NCBI GenBank assembly: GCA_046351215.1
Contig: JAXLYX010000019.1
Coordinates: forward strand, 62,001-126,000
Length of the DNA stretch: 64,000 bases
Origin: JAXLYX01 sp046351215
Lineage (GTDB): Bacteria > Myxococcota_A > Polyangia > Polyangiales > Houyiibacteriaceae
Reading direction: 5' to 3'
Position 1 is the stretch's first letter; each line of letters starts with the position of its first letter. The translations under genes were made by a program, and so were the position numbers. The notes under the pieces are model-generated. The model had not been told where the DNA came from and searched no databases. It saw nothing but the letters and a program-made list of their open reading frames with translations. Positions 24,399 to 32,608 of the stretch are shown piece after piece.

Positions 24399-25348
24399 CC
24401 GTAGACGCGGTTCAGCAGGTTGATGAAACGCCGATCGGTCGCGAGGTCGTCGGGCGGCGTCGTGTCCTCGCCGCGCCGCGCGAGATCCTCGAGGAAGATG
24501 CGCTCGACGTCGGCGAGCGAGAGATCGTCGGAGTGTTCGAGGTAGATGCGGTGCTCCGCCTCGGTCGCGAAGACCTGGGCCTTCCACGAGACGCTGATGC
24601 GCACGTCTTCCCAGGGGAACGTACCGAGGACCTGCCCGGCGTCGCGGATCTCGTAGGTGTCGCCGAGGCAGACGAGCTCGGAGTCGAGCGTGAGCCCTCG
24701 ACGGAGCTTCGGCTGCTCGCCGACGGCGTGCACGCAGTGGAACATCCGATCGTTGTCGCCGACGACGGCCGAGTTCGAGATGCACGCCCGGTCGACGGGC
24801 TTCGCGTCGGGACCGTCGGGCCAGTAGCGGAAGCCGCCGCCCGCGCCGTCGTAGTACCAGGAGACCGCCGTCGCGAGGGGCGTGTACCAGCGATCGAAGA
24901 GGCCCGACTTCAGCATGATCGCGAGGAGCCAGACGGGCGCCGTCTTGCGATCGACGCCGCGGAACGCCGGCACGTCGAGGTGCCCGGGATCCACCTGGGG
25001 CATCGGCGGGTTCAGGTTCACGTAGACGATCTGCGGGACGACGACGGCTCCTCCGAAGAGGGCGCGGGCGGCCTCGACGAAGCGCGGATTCGCGAAGAAG
25101 GGCTCGAGCCCCTCGATGAGCGGGTGGTCGTAGGCCCAGTCGCCGCGGAACCAGGGCGCGATGAGCATCTCCCCGTCGGGCTTGCCGCGCTTGCCAGCGT
25201 CCGAGAGGGAGGTCATCTCGTCGAGGTTCTTCAGGTAGCGCTGGACGGTCCAGTACGGGTTTCCGCGGACGACGAGCTCGCGCACGACGTCCCGATCCTC
25301 GAGCACGCGGTCGATCACGATCGGCTTGCGGCAGATCTTCGGGGGCAT
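24368..25348 (-). CDS. Putative 2-oxoglutarate/Fe(II) oxygenase-like protein
   Basis: A 326-residue soluble protein with no clear named family. A possible iron-binding facial triad can be read: His123-x-Asp125 (GHLDVPAF) and a distal His204 or His207 (MFHCVHAVG), within a region rich in aromatic residues and short strands, as in phytanoyl-CoA-hydroxylase-like folds. The start at 25348 avoids an unconserved extension. A run of nine C on the coding strand lies 23 nt upstream. The oxygenase call is tentative; the gene itself is well supported. Confidence 0.55.
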   Translation of the reverse strand: MPPKICRKPIVIDRVLEDRDVVRELVVRGNPYWTVQRYLKNLDEMTSLSDAGKRGKPDGEMLIAPWFRGDWAYDHPLIEGLEPFFANPRFVEAARALFGGAVVVPQIVYVNLNPPMPQVDPGHLDVPAFRGVDRKTAPVWLLAIMLKSGLFDRWYTPLATAVSWYYDGAGGGFRYWPDGPDAKPVDRACISNSAVVGDNDRMFHCVHAVGEQPKLRRGLTLDSELVCLGDTYEIRDAGQVLGTFPWEDVRISVSWKAQVFATEAEHRIYLEHSDDLSLADVERIFLEDLARRGEDTTPPDDLATDRRFINLLNRVYGYSPTVFAVD

Positions 25349-25370
25349 GCCCCGAAGCTCGCCCCGGATC

Positions 25371-25379
25371 GGGGGGGGG
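25371..25379. repeat. Homopolymer G9 tract
   Basis: Nine consecutive G residues between two divergent starts, 23 bp from the oxygenase-like start. Such tracts can vary in length and alter promoter spacing; here there is only the tract itself as evidence. Confidence 0.6.
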
Positions 25380-25397
25380 CGCAAGGCGGCCCGCCGC

Positions 25398-25426
25398 TTG
25401 TCCGCGCCCCCGGCATCGACTAGAAG
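25398..25426 (+). promoter_or_regulatory. Candidate promoter for the BamD-like gene
   Basis: TTGTCC (25398-25403), a 17-bp spacer and TAGAAG (25421-25426). The ATG follows 11 nt later without a Shine-Dalgarno, so the transcript would be nearly leaderless. Confidence 0.4.
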
Positions 25427-25437
25427 CCTCGGCACCC

Positions 25438-26403
25438 ATGCGCACCGGCCTCCGAACGTCGACGCTCCTCGCCTTCGCCCTGCTCGGGGCCTGCGGCGGC
25501 GGGTCGTCGTCCGCGTCGTCGGGAACGGCCGCGCGCACCACGCTGCCCACCCCGGCAGAGCCGACGGAGCCGACCTACGCGGACACCGCGCGCGCCCTCT
25601 ACGAGGATGCGCTCGAGGAATTCCGCGGCGGCGACTGCATGGACGCCGAGCCGATCTTCCGGCGCGTCCGGCGTGAATTCCCGTACAGCCGCTACGCCGC
25701 GCTCTCGGACCTGCGGGTCGGGGACTGCCAGGTCCGCGCGAAGTCCTTTCCGGAGGCGATCCAGACCTTCGGCGAGTTCGTCCGCTACCGGCCCTCGCAT
25801 CCGATGGTCTCCTACGCCCGCTTCAAGATCGCGGAGTGCCACTTCAAGCAGATCCCGACCGATTGGTTCCTCGCGCCCCCGTCGCACGAGCGGGATCTCG
25901 GCGAGGCCCAGGAGGCCCTCCGTCACCTGCGGCGGTTCATCCTGGACTTCCCCGAGGACGAGCACGTCGAGGAGGCCCTCCGCATGGCCCGGCGCTCGCT
26001 CGCGGTGCTGGCCGGCCACGAGCTCTACGTCGCCCGCTTCTACTGGCGGCGCGAGGCGTACCCGGCCGTCGTCCGGCGCCTCGAGACCCTGCTCCGCACC
26101 TACGAGGGCTGCGGGCTCGAGGACGAGGCCCTCCTCCTGCTCGGCGACGCCTTCGTGAAGCTCCGGCTCCCCGAGGAGGCCCGCTCGGCCTACCAGCAGC
26201 TCGTCGCGCGGTTCCCGGAGGCCCCGGAGGCCGGCCAGGCCCGTTCGCGCATCGGCAGCCTGCCACCCCCCCCGATTCCGCCGGCCCCGGCCGGCGAGCC
26301 CGCCCCCCCGGCCGAGGGGCCGGATTCGGCCGGGCCGTCCGGGGACGAAGCCCCGGCCGCCGATCCCGCGCCCGAAGGGTCGGGGAACGCATCCGGGAAT
26401 TGA
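25438..26403 (+). CDS. BamD-like TPR lipoprotein
   Basis: A 321-residue lipoprotein (signal ending LLGAC, Cys19) with TPR-like helices over residues about 45-265 and a Pro/Ala-rich tail. The pattern YEDALEEFRGGDCMDAEPIFRRVRREFPYSRYA and the recurring FP-x-S/A turns match BamD (YfiO), the outer membrane lipoprotein that helps BamA insert beta-barrels. The C-terminal tail is longer and more proline-rich than in E. coli BamD (about 245 residues). A second TPR gene follows. Confidence 0.7.
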   Translation: MRTGLRTSTLLAFALLGACGGGSSSASSGTAARTTLPTPAEPTEPTYADTARALYEDALEEFRGGDCMDAEPIFRRVRREFPYSRYAALSDLRVGDCQVRAKSFPEAIQTFGEFVRYRPSHPMVSYARFKIAECHFKQIPTDWFLAPPSHERDLGEAQEALRHLRRFILDFPEDEHVEEALRMARRSLAVLAGHELYVARFYWRREAYPAVVRRLETLLRTYEGCGLEDEALLLLGDAFVKLRLPEEARSAYQQLVARFPEAPEAGQARSRIGSLPPPPIPPAPAGEPAPPAEGPDSAGPSGDEAPAADPAPEGSGNASGN

Positions 26404-26429
26404 TGCGGACGCGGCCGCCGGGATAGGCT
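26400..26429 (+). promoter_or_regulatory. Candidate promoter for the TPR gene
   Basis: TTGATG (26400-26405, overlapping the upstream stop codon), an 18-bp spacer and TAGGCT (26424-26429), then 6 nt to the ATG. Confidence 0.35.
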
Positions 26430-26435
26430 CCTGGG

Positions 26436-27140
26436 ATGGACGATCGCGTCAAGCAGCTACTCTCCCTCGGCCGCGAGCACTATCAGAAGCGCGAGTTCGA
26501 CAAGGCCGAGCACTACCTGAAGGAAGTGCTCGAGCACGGAATCCGCTTCGCCGACGTGCTCGACATGCTGGGCGTCATCTGGCACGACCGCGGCCAGCTA
26601 GAGGAGGCCCGACAGGCCTTCGAAGAGGCTCTCGCGATCAATCCGAGCTACACGGAGGCCGCCCTGAACCTCGCGGTCACGTACAACGACCTCGGTCGGT
26701 ACCAGGACGCGACCCACGTCTACCAGACGGCGATCGCCAAGGGCGCGGGCAATCAGGGTCAGCTCGACCCCTTCGCGAAGGGCAAGATCGCGAACCTCCA
26801 CGCCGAGGTCGCCCACGCGTACGCGGACGCCGGCATGCTCTCCGAGGCCATGCACGAGCTCCGCAAGGCCGTGCTGCTCTGCCCGACGTTCGCGGACCTC
26901 CGCCTGAAGCTCGCCAACCTCTACAAGCAGCAGGGCGACCTCTCGGCCGCCCGCTACGAGCTCGAGGAGGCGCTGATCCACCGCCCGAATTACGTGCCGG
27001 CGCACGTGGCGCTCGGCGTCGTCATGCTCTCCCAGGGCGACTCGAGCGCCGCACGCTCCCGCTGGGAGAAGGCGCTCGCGATCGACCCCGAGGACAAGTC
27101 GGCGAAGATGTACCTCCGCATGGTGCCCGCCGTCTCCTGA
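26436..27140 (+). CDS. Tetratricopeptide repeat protein
   Basis: A 234-residue soluble protein made of about five TPRs; for example LDMLGVIWHDRGQLEEARQAF, LNLAVTYNDLGRYQDAT and LKLANLYKQQGDLSAARYEL repeat the 34-residue pattern. No signal peptide, so it is cytosolic, a likely scaffold for protein-protein contacts. It may be co-expressed with the BamD-like gene before it, but compartments differ. Confidence 0.8.
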   Translation: MDDRVKQLLSLGREHYQKREFDKAEHYLKEVLEHGIRFADVLDMLGVIWHDRGQLEEARQAFEEALAINPSYTEAALNLAVTYNDLGRYQDATHVYQTAIAKGAGNQGQLDPFAKGKIANLHAEVAHAYADAGMLSEAMHELRKAVLLCPTFADLRLKLANLYKQQGDLSAARYELEEALIHRPNYVPAHVALGVVMLSQGDSSAARSRWEKALAIDPEDKSAKMYLRMVPAVS

Positions 27141-27180
27141 GGCGCTCGGACGGGCGGTCTGCCGTGGGCGCGACCGTCGC

Positions 27181-27477
27181 TCAGTCGTCGACCGCTCGGA
27201 GGACGATGCGCGGCACGTCGGACACGATCCGGAGCTGGCAGCAGAGCCGGACATCGGGCGGTGCATCGTAGAGGTCGAGGACGCCGCGCTCGTCCTCCTC
27301 GGGGGGAGGGAAGGCGTCCGCGCCCTCGAGGACGTGGACCCGGCAGGTGCCACAATTGGCGGACCGGCACGAGTAGCGCACGTCCGCGCGCGGGTGCTGG
27401 TCCGTCACGTCGATGATGTGGGCCCCTCGGGCGACGTCGAGCTCGAAGTCGGAATGGTCGAAGCGGAGTCGGGTCAC
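27181..27477 (-). CDS. Plant-type [2Fe-2S] ferredoxin
   Basis: A 98-residue ferredoxin. The cluster ligands are in C-x5-C-x2-C (YSCRSANCGTC, Cys37/43/46) with the distal Cys at position 79 or 80 (LCCQL). It carries single electrons to a partner that is not encoded alongside. The stop faces the TPR gene and the start faces the receiver-protein gene. Confidence 0.85.
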   Translation of the reverse strand: MTRLRFDHSDFELDVARGAHIIDVTDQHPRADVRYSCRSANCGTCRVHVLEGADAFPPPEEDERGVLDLYDAPPDVRLCCQLRIVSDVPRIVLRAVDD

Positions 27478-27580
27478 GGCCGCGCACCTTGGTGCCCGGG
27501 CCCGAGCCGGTCAATTCGGGGGGGCGTTCCGCTCGCCCTCGAAGTGATAGGCTCAGCCACGGGGGTCGGGACCGATCGGC

Positions 27581-29455
27581 ATGGGGAGCTCATCGCGAAA
27601 GGCAGTCGTGCTCGTCCTCGACGACGACGCGCTCTTCCGATCGCTCGTGCGCGCGGCGCTCGAGAGCGAGGGCATGGACGTGCTCGAGGCGGCCAAGGGA
27701 CGCATCGCGAGCCAGCTGCTCGCGGAGGCGCGCCCCGACCTCGTGATCGTCGACGGCTTGCTGCCGGACACGAACGGCATCCGCTGGATCGAGCGTGTTC
27801 GCGATGCCGGCTCCGACGTGCCGATCGTCTTCGTCTCGGCGTTCTACCGGGACATCGGGACCTTCCAGCGTCTGACGCGCGAGCTCGGCGTGAGCCGCGT
27901 CGTGAACAAGCCGGTCGAGCCGCGGCTCTTCGGGGCGGCGATCCGCCAGATCCTCGAGGAGAAGCCGCCCCGCGAGGCGACGGAGGAGGAGCTCGCCGAG
28001 GTCGCGGACGCTCTCGGGCGGATGACGGACGAGTCGATCGTCGCCCCCCTGCCCCTCGCCGCCGGGGTCGACTACGAGCACGCGCACGAGGCGCTCGTCG
28101 CGGTGGCGGACGACGCGACGCTGCCGGACACGATGGTCGGCAAGCCCGAGTCGCGGCCTCCGTCGATCCATCCCACGATCGAGGTCCCCCTCTCGCCCGC
28201 GATGGAGAAGCTGCTCTACGTGCACGTGCTCTTCCTCGCGGAGGACGAGACCCTCGTGGAGTTCGTGCAGGGCGCCTTCCACGATCGCCTGGTCGCGCTC
28301 CACGTCGTGCGGACGAGCGACGAATTCTCCGCCGCCCTGGCCCAGCGGAGGCCCGACGTGGCCGTCGTCGCGCTCCCGGCGTCAGGCGTCGAGCGGATCG
28401 CCAAGGGCGTGGTCGCCCTCCGGAAGTCTCCTCTCGCCGCGGCCGTCCCGCTGCTCGTGCTCGCCGAACGGGGCGACGTCGGCGTGCGGCTCTGGTCGAG
28501 CCGACTCGGTGCGCGCGGCGTCCTCTGCGCGCCCTTCGACGGCCCCGACCTCGCAGCCAAGGTCCTCGGACTCTACGCGCGATCCCGTGCCGATCGGCCG
28601 CGGGTGCTGTTCTTCACCGCGGACGAGGTGGAGGACGATCTCGGGCGGGCGATCGCGTCGGCCGGGCTCGTCGTGGAGCGGGTGACGGACGGCGACTCGA
28701 TGATCGCGACGCTCGCCGCCCTCCGGCCCGAGGTCGTGCTGCTCGGCGGCGCCGAAGGCCATTCCGAGTGGACCTCCGTGATCCGGACGGCAGAGGGGGG
28801 CGACCAACCCGCGATCGTCGTCGTCGGCGACGTGGACGTCCGGGCGGCCCTCCTCGCGGGCGCGGACGACGTGGTGCCCGAGCTCGCCGACGGGATCCGC
28901 GTGATCCGGGCGCGCGCCGAACGCGTCGTCGGCCATCGGATGGCGTCCGGCGCGTGTCCCCTCACGCTCCTGCCGTCCCGGCTCCCGTTCGAGCTGCAGC
29001 TCCGCAAGCGCGCGATGTTCTGCCGTCGCCTCAAGGTGCCCTTCACGGTGGCCGCGATCCGGCTCGACGGGCTCGACCGTCTCCAAGCGGATCACGGCCG
29101 GGCCGTGCGCGATCGGCTCGTGGTCGCCCTGGGCCGCCTCCTCGCGGCGCGCTTCCGCGTCGACGACATCCGCGGGCGCTGGGCCCGTGACACCTTGGTC
29201 GTGGCCTTCGGCAACGCCTCGCCCCGCTCGCTCGTCTCCACGCTCGCGCGCTTCCAGGACGAGTTCCGCGCGCTCGTCGTCCTCGGCCGCGACGGCATCC
29301 GGATCGGGACGACCGTCTCGATCGGCGCGGCCGCCATCGGCGAGGCCGGCACGACCCTCGAGTCCGTTCTCCGCCTCGCCTTCGCCCGCATGGAAGAGGC
29401 GGGCCACGGCGGCGGAGGACGGGTCGTGACCGAGGGCCTCGGGTCGGCGACGTAG
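27581..29455 (+). CDS. Multi-receiver protein with degenerate GGDEF domain
   Basis: A 624-residue cytoplasmic signalling protein. Receiver 1 (residues 8-127) is intact: acidic Asp14-16, phosphoacceptor Asp58 and Lys110. Two further receiver-like domains (about 210-340 and 345-440) lack the phosphoacceptor. The C-terminal domain (about 455-615) has the GGDEF fold, but the signature position reads WARDTL (534-539) instead of GGDEF, so it should not make c-di-GMP. It probably acts as a phosphorylation-dependent adaptor. No cognate kinase is adjacent. Confidence 0.75.
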   Translation: MGSSSRKAVVLVLDDDALFRSLVRAALESEGMDVLEAAKGRIASQLLAEARPDLVIVDGLLPDTNGIRWIERVRDAGSDVPIVFVSAFYRDIGTFQRLTRELGVSRVVNKPVEPRLFGAAIRQILEEKPPREATEEELAEVADALGRMTDESIVAPLPLAAGVDYEHAHEALVAVADDATLPDTMVGKPESRPPSIHPTIEVPLSPAMEKLLYVHVLFLAEDETLVEFVQGAFHDRLVALHVVRTSDEFSAALAQRRPDVAVVALPASGVERIAKGVVALRKSPLAAAVPLLVLAERGDVGVRLWSSRLGARGVLCAPFDGPDLAAKVLGLYARSRADRPRVLFFTADEVEDDLGRAIASAGLVVERVTDGDSMIATLAALRPEVVLLGGAEGHSEWTSVIRTAEGGDQPAIVVVGDVDVRAALLAGADDVVPELADGIRVIRARAERVVGHRMASGACPLTLLPSRLPFELQLRKRAMFCRRLKVPFTVAAIRLDGLDRLQADHGRAVRDRLVVALGRLLAARFRVDDIRGRWARDTLVVAFGNASPRSLVSTLARFQDEFRALVVLGRDGIRIGTTVSIGAAAIGEAGTTLESVLRLAFARMEEAGHGGGGRVVTEGLGSAT

Positions 29456-29511
29456 GCCCGAGGCCTGCCTAGGGGGCCTCATCCGTGGTACGTAGTCGGG
29501 AACACCGAGAC

Positions 29512-30603
29512 ATGGGTCGTTCCGAACACGTGAGCACGTCCAAACCCAGCAGCGAGCCCAACGTCACCGCCGACGTCGAGGTGAGCGATCCCGCGGTCCT
29601 CTTGCGTCTGACCGGACCGGGAGGCGGCTACCTCAAGGTCATCGAGCGCGAGGTGCGCGCCACGATGGGGTTGCGGGGCGACACCATCCGCATCCAGGGG
29701 CCGGTCTCGGCCGTGACGCTCGCGGAGCGCGTGCTCGCGGAGCTCATCGACGTCCTCGTGGACAGCACGCTCTCGGAGACCGAGATCCAGCGCGCGGTGA
29801 GGACGCTCCGGGCCCATCCGGACATCCGGCTCCGCGATCTGCGCAACGACGTGGTGGTCACGACGACGAGCCGTCGCATCGTCGCGCCGAAGGGCGTCGC
29901 GCAGCAGGCCTACATCCAGTCGATCCGCACCCACGACGTCGTCTTCGGCATCGGCCCGGCGGGCACCGGCAAGACCTACCTCGCGATGGCGATGGCCGTG
30001 CGCGCGCTCGCGGACAGGCGCGTGAAGCGGATCATCCTCACGCGGCCCGCGGTCGAGGCGGGAGAGCGGCTCGGCTTCCTGCCCGGCGACCTCGCGGAGA
30101 AGATCAACCCGTACCTCCGCCCGCTCTACGACGCGCTCAACGACATGATGGAGGCCGACCGCGTCGTGCAGCTCCAGGCGAACGGCACCATCGAGGTGGC
30201 GCCGCTCGCCTTCATGCGAGGGCGCACGCTGAACGACAGCTTCATCATCCTCGACGAGGCCCAGAACACCACGGCCGAGCAGATGAAGATGTTCCTCACG
30301 CGCCTCGGCTTCGGCTCGCAGGCGGTCGTGACGGGCGACGTGACCCAGGTGGACCTTCCCCACGGCCAGCGGAGCGGCCTCTCCGACGCGACCCGGCTGC
30401 TCGGAGGCGTCGAAGGCGTGAAGATCATCCACTTCACCGAGGCCGACGTCGTCCGGCACCCCCTCGTGCAACGGATCGTGAAGGCGTACGATGCACGGGA
30501 CGCAGAGCGGAAGGCGCGGCAGGCCGAGGAGGCCGAGCGTCGACGCGAGGCACGCGAGGGGGCGGCGCCGGGGGAAGGCGCCGGGGAGGGCGAGCGTGGC
30601 TGA
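29512..30603 (+). CDS. phoH: PhoH-family ATPase
   Basis: A 363-residue PhoH protein: an N-terminal KH-like region, Walker A GPAGTGKT (148-155), the conserved LTRPAVEAGERLGFLPGD and Walker B FIILDEAQN. PhoH ATPases are linked to RNA metabolism and in most bacteria are adjacent to an HD-domain protein and ybeY. Here the HD partner is replaced by a GAF/HD-GYP protein that overlaps by 8 nt. The last 40 residues are a charged, low-complexity tail. The ATG at 29512 is preferred to the GTG at 29485. Confidence 0.88.
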   Translation: MGRSEHVSTSKPSSEPNVTADVEVSDPAVLLRLTGPGGGYLKVIEREVRATMGLRGDTIRIQGPVSAVTLAERVLAELIDVLVDSTLSETEIQRAVRTLRAHPDIRLRDLRNDVVVTTTSRRIVAPKGVAQQAYIQSIRTHDVVFGIGPAGTGKTYLAMAMAVRALADRRVKRIILTRPAVEAGERLGFLPGDLAEKINPYLRPLYDALNDMMEADRVVQLQANGTIEVAPLAFMRGRTLNDSFIILDEAQNTTAEQMKMFLTRLGFGSQAVVTGDVTQVDLPHGQRSGLSDATRLLGGVEGVKIIHFTEADVVRHPLVQRIVKAYDARDAERKARQAEEAERRREAREGAAPGEGAGEGERG

Positions 30604-32533
30604 AGGCTCGATCGCGCGGATCGCGGCGATGGTCCGATCCGAGGAACGCTTCGGCGGAGAGCTCGACGTGCGCGAGATGGGGGACGTCCTCGAGCTCGGT
30701 GACGACCACGCGCTCGTCGTCGTCGTCGAGGGCACGGGCGTGGTCGCCGCGAGCCGCGTGGAGCCCTACCTCGAGCGGCTCTCGAGCGGGCATGCCGCCG
30801 TGCTCTTCCTCCGGGACCTCGGAGCCGAGCTCGCCGCGCGGCTGCCGAAGAAGCTCGTCGCGCAGGTCATCCCCGAGGAGCCGACGGCGAACCAGCTCTA
30901 CTTCGCCGTCGACGGTCTCCGCGACCGCCTCCTCCAGGTCGCCGAGGACCGACGCCTCGGGGCGGCCCTCGACCGCTCGCGCTACGAGGTGAGGCAGCTC
31001 GTCGAGATCGCCAAGGCGATCACCCAGGAGCGCGACATCGATCGCCTCCTCGACCTCATCCTCGTGAAGAGCCGCTTCGTCACCGGCGCGGACGCCGGCT
31101 CGATCTACGTGGTCGAGGGGAGCGAGCGCGAGGCCAGCGGCAAGCGCCTGCGTTTCAAGCTCTCGCAGAACGACTCCCTGAAGTTCGAGTCGAAGGAATT
31201 CACCATCCCGATCTCGACGCGCTCGATCGCCGGCTACGCCTGCGTGACGAAGAGCGCGATCAACATCGCGAGCGTCCACGACATCCCCGAGGACGCGCCC
31301 TACAGCTACGACGCGACGTTCGACAAGCGGGTGGGCTACCGCACGCGGTCGATGATCACGGTCCCGATGATCTCGGCCGAGGACGAGGTCATCGGCGTCA
31401 TCCAGCTGATCAACAAGAAGCGGACGCCGAGCCACGTCCTCTCGTCGGTGGAGGACTACGACCGCGAGGTCGTCCCCTTCGATCCGCGCAGCGCCGAGCT
31501 CATGCACAGCGTCGCGAGCCAAGCCGGCATCGCGCTCGAGAACGCCCTGCTCTACAACGAGATCCGAAGGATCTTCGAGGGCTTCGTCCGCGCGAGCGTG
31601 CAGGCGATCGAGCAGCGCGATCCGACGACGAGCGGTCACTCGCTCCGCGTCTCCGTGCTCTCCTGCAAGCTCGCGGAGATCGTCGATCGGGTCGAGCAGG
31701 GCCCCTACGCGACCGTCCGCTTCTCGCAGCGCGACCTGAAGGAGCTCGAGTACGCGTCGCTGCTCCACGACTTCGGGAAGATCGGCGTCCGCGAGCAGGT
31801 GCTCGTCAAGGCGAAGAAGCTCTACCCGCACGACCTCGAGGCCGTTCGCGAGCGCATCCACTACGCGCTCAAGACGGCCGAGGTGGACGCCCTCGCGAAG
31901 AAGCTCGACCTCATGGCGAAGGGGGCCGGGAAGACGGACCTCGACCGGATCGACGAGGCCCTGCGCGCTCGGACCGCCGAGCTCGAGGACGCCTGGAGGA
32001 CGATCCACGAGGCGAACGAGCCGACGGTGCTCTCCGAAGGCGACTTCACGAAGATCCACGACATCGCCAAGCTCACCTACGTCGACGGACGCGGCGACGT
32101 CCGCACGATCCTCCTCCCCGACGAGATCACCTCGCTCTCGGTGCGGAAGGGATCGCTGAACGACGCCGAGATGGAGGAGATCCGCTCCCACGTCGTCCAC
32201 ACCTTCGAGTTCCTGAGCCGGATCCCCTGGGGCAAGTCCTTCTCGCGCGTCGCCGAGATCGCGGGCGCGCACCACGAGAAGCTGAACGGCAGCGGCTACC
32301 CGCACGGGCGCACCTCCGAGCAGATCCCGGTGCAGTCGAAGATCATGACGATCGCCGACATCTACGACGCGCTCACGGCGCGCGATCGTCCCTACAAGAA
32401 GGCGATGCCCGCCGAGCGTGCGCTCGGCATCCTGGGGTTCGAGGTCGACGGTGGGAACGTCGATGCCGAGCTCGTGCGGCTCTTCCGCGACGCGGAGGTC
32501 TTCCGCGCGGTCGAACGCGAGCTCGACTACTGA
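30596..32533 (+). CDS. GAF domain HD-GYP-type phosphohydrolase with large insertion
   Basis: A 645-residue protein: an N-terminal receiver-like domain (about 1-125), a GAF domain (about 140-320), then an HD-GYP domain. The HD pair is at 391-392 (LLHDFGKIG) and the HHE..GYP signature at 559-569, intact. In ordinary HD-GYP proteins these are about 60 residues apart, so roughly 100 residues, largely helical and charged, are inserted after VLVKAKKLYP. HD-GYP enzymes degrade c-di-GMP. The GTG start overlaps the phoH stop, so it occupies the place usually held by the 7TM-HD protein. Confidence 0.8.
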   Translation: MAEGSIARIAAMVRSEERFGGELDVREMGDVLELGDDHALVVVVEGTGVVAASRVEPYLERLSSGHAAVLFLRDLGAELAARLPKKLVAQVIPEEPTANQLYFAVDGLRDRLLQVAEDRRLGAALDRSRYEVRQLVEIAKAITQERDIDRLLDLILVKSRFVTGADAGSIYVVEGSEREASGKRLRFKLSQNDSLKFESKEFTIPISTRSIAGYACVTKSAINIASVHDIPEDAPYSYDATFDKRVGYRTRSMITVPMISAEDEVIGVIQLINKKRTPSHVLSSVEDYDREVVPFDPRSAELMHSVASQAGIALENALLYNEIRRIFEGFVRASVQAIEQRDPTTSGHSLRVSVLSCKLAEIVDRVEQGPYATVRFSQRDLKELEYASLLHDFGKIGVREQVLVKAKKLYPHDLEAVRERIHYALKTAEVDALAKKLDLMAKGAGKTDLDRIDEALRARTAELEDAWRTIHEANEPTVLSEGDFTKIHDIAKLTYVDGRGDVRTILLPDEITSLSVRKGSLNDAEMEEIRSHVVHTFEFLSRIPWGKSFSRVAEIAGAHHEKLNGSGYPHGRTSEQIPVQSKIMTIADIYDALTARDRPYKKAMPAERALGILGFEVDGGNVDAELVRLFRDAEVFRAVERELDY

Positions 32534-32571
32534 GCGGTGCGAGAGGCCGAGCCGCGGGCGCCGTGTTCGGC

Positions 32572-32600
32572 TTGGTCGGACCGGGGAACGCGCGTAGAGT
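32572..32600 (+). promoter_or_regulatory. Candidate promoter, near-leaderless
   Basis: TTGGTC (32572-32577), a 17-bp spacer and TAGAGT (32595-32600), followed by 8 nt and the ATG at 32609, with no Shine-Dalgarno. Confidence 0.45.
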
Positions 32601-32608
32601 TCGCGACC

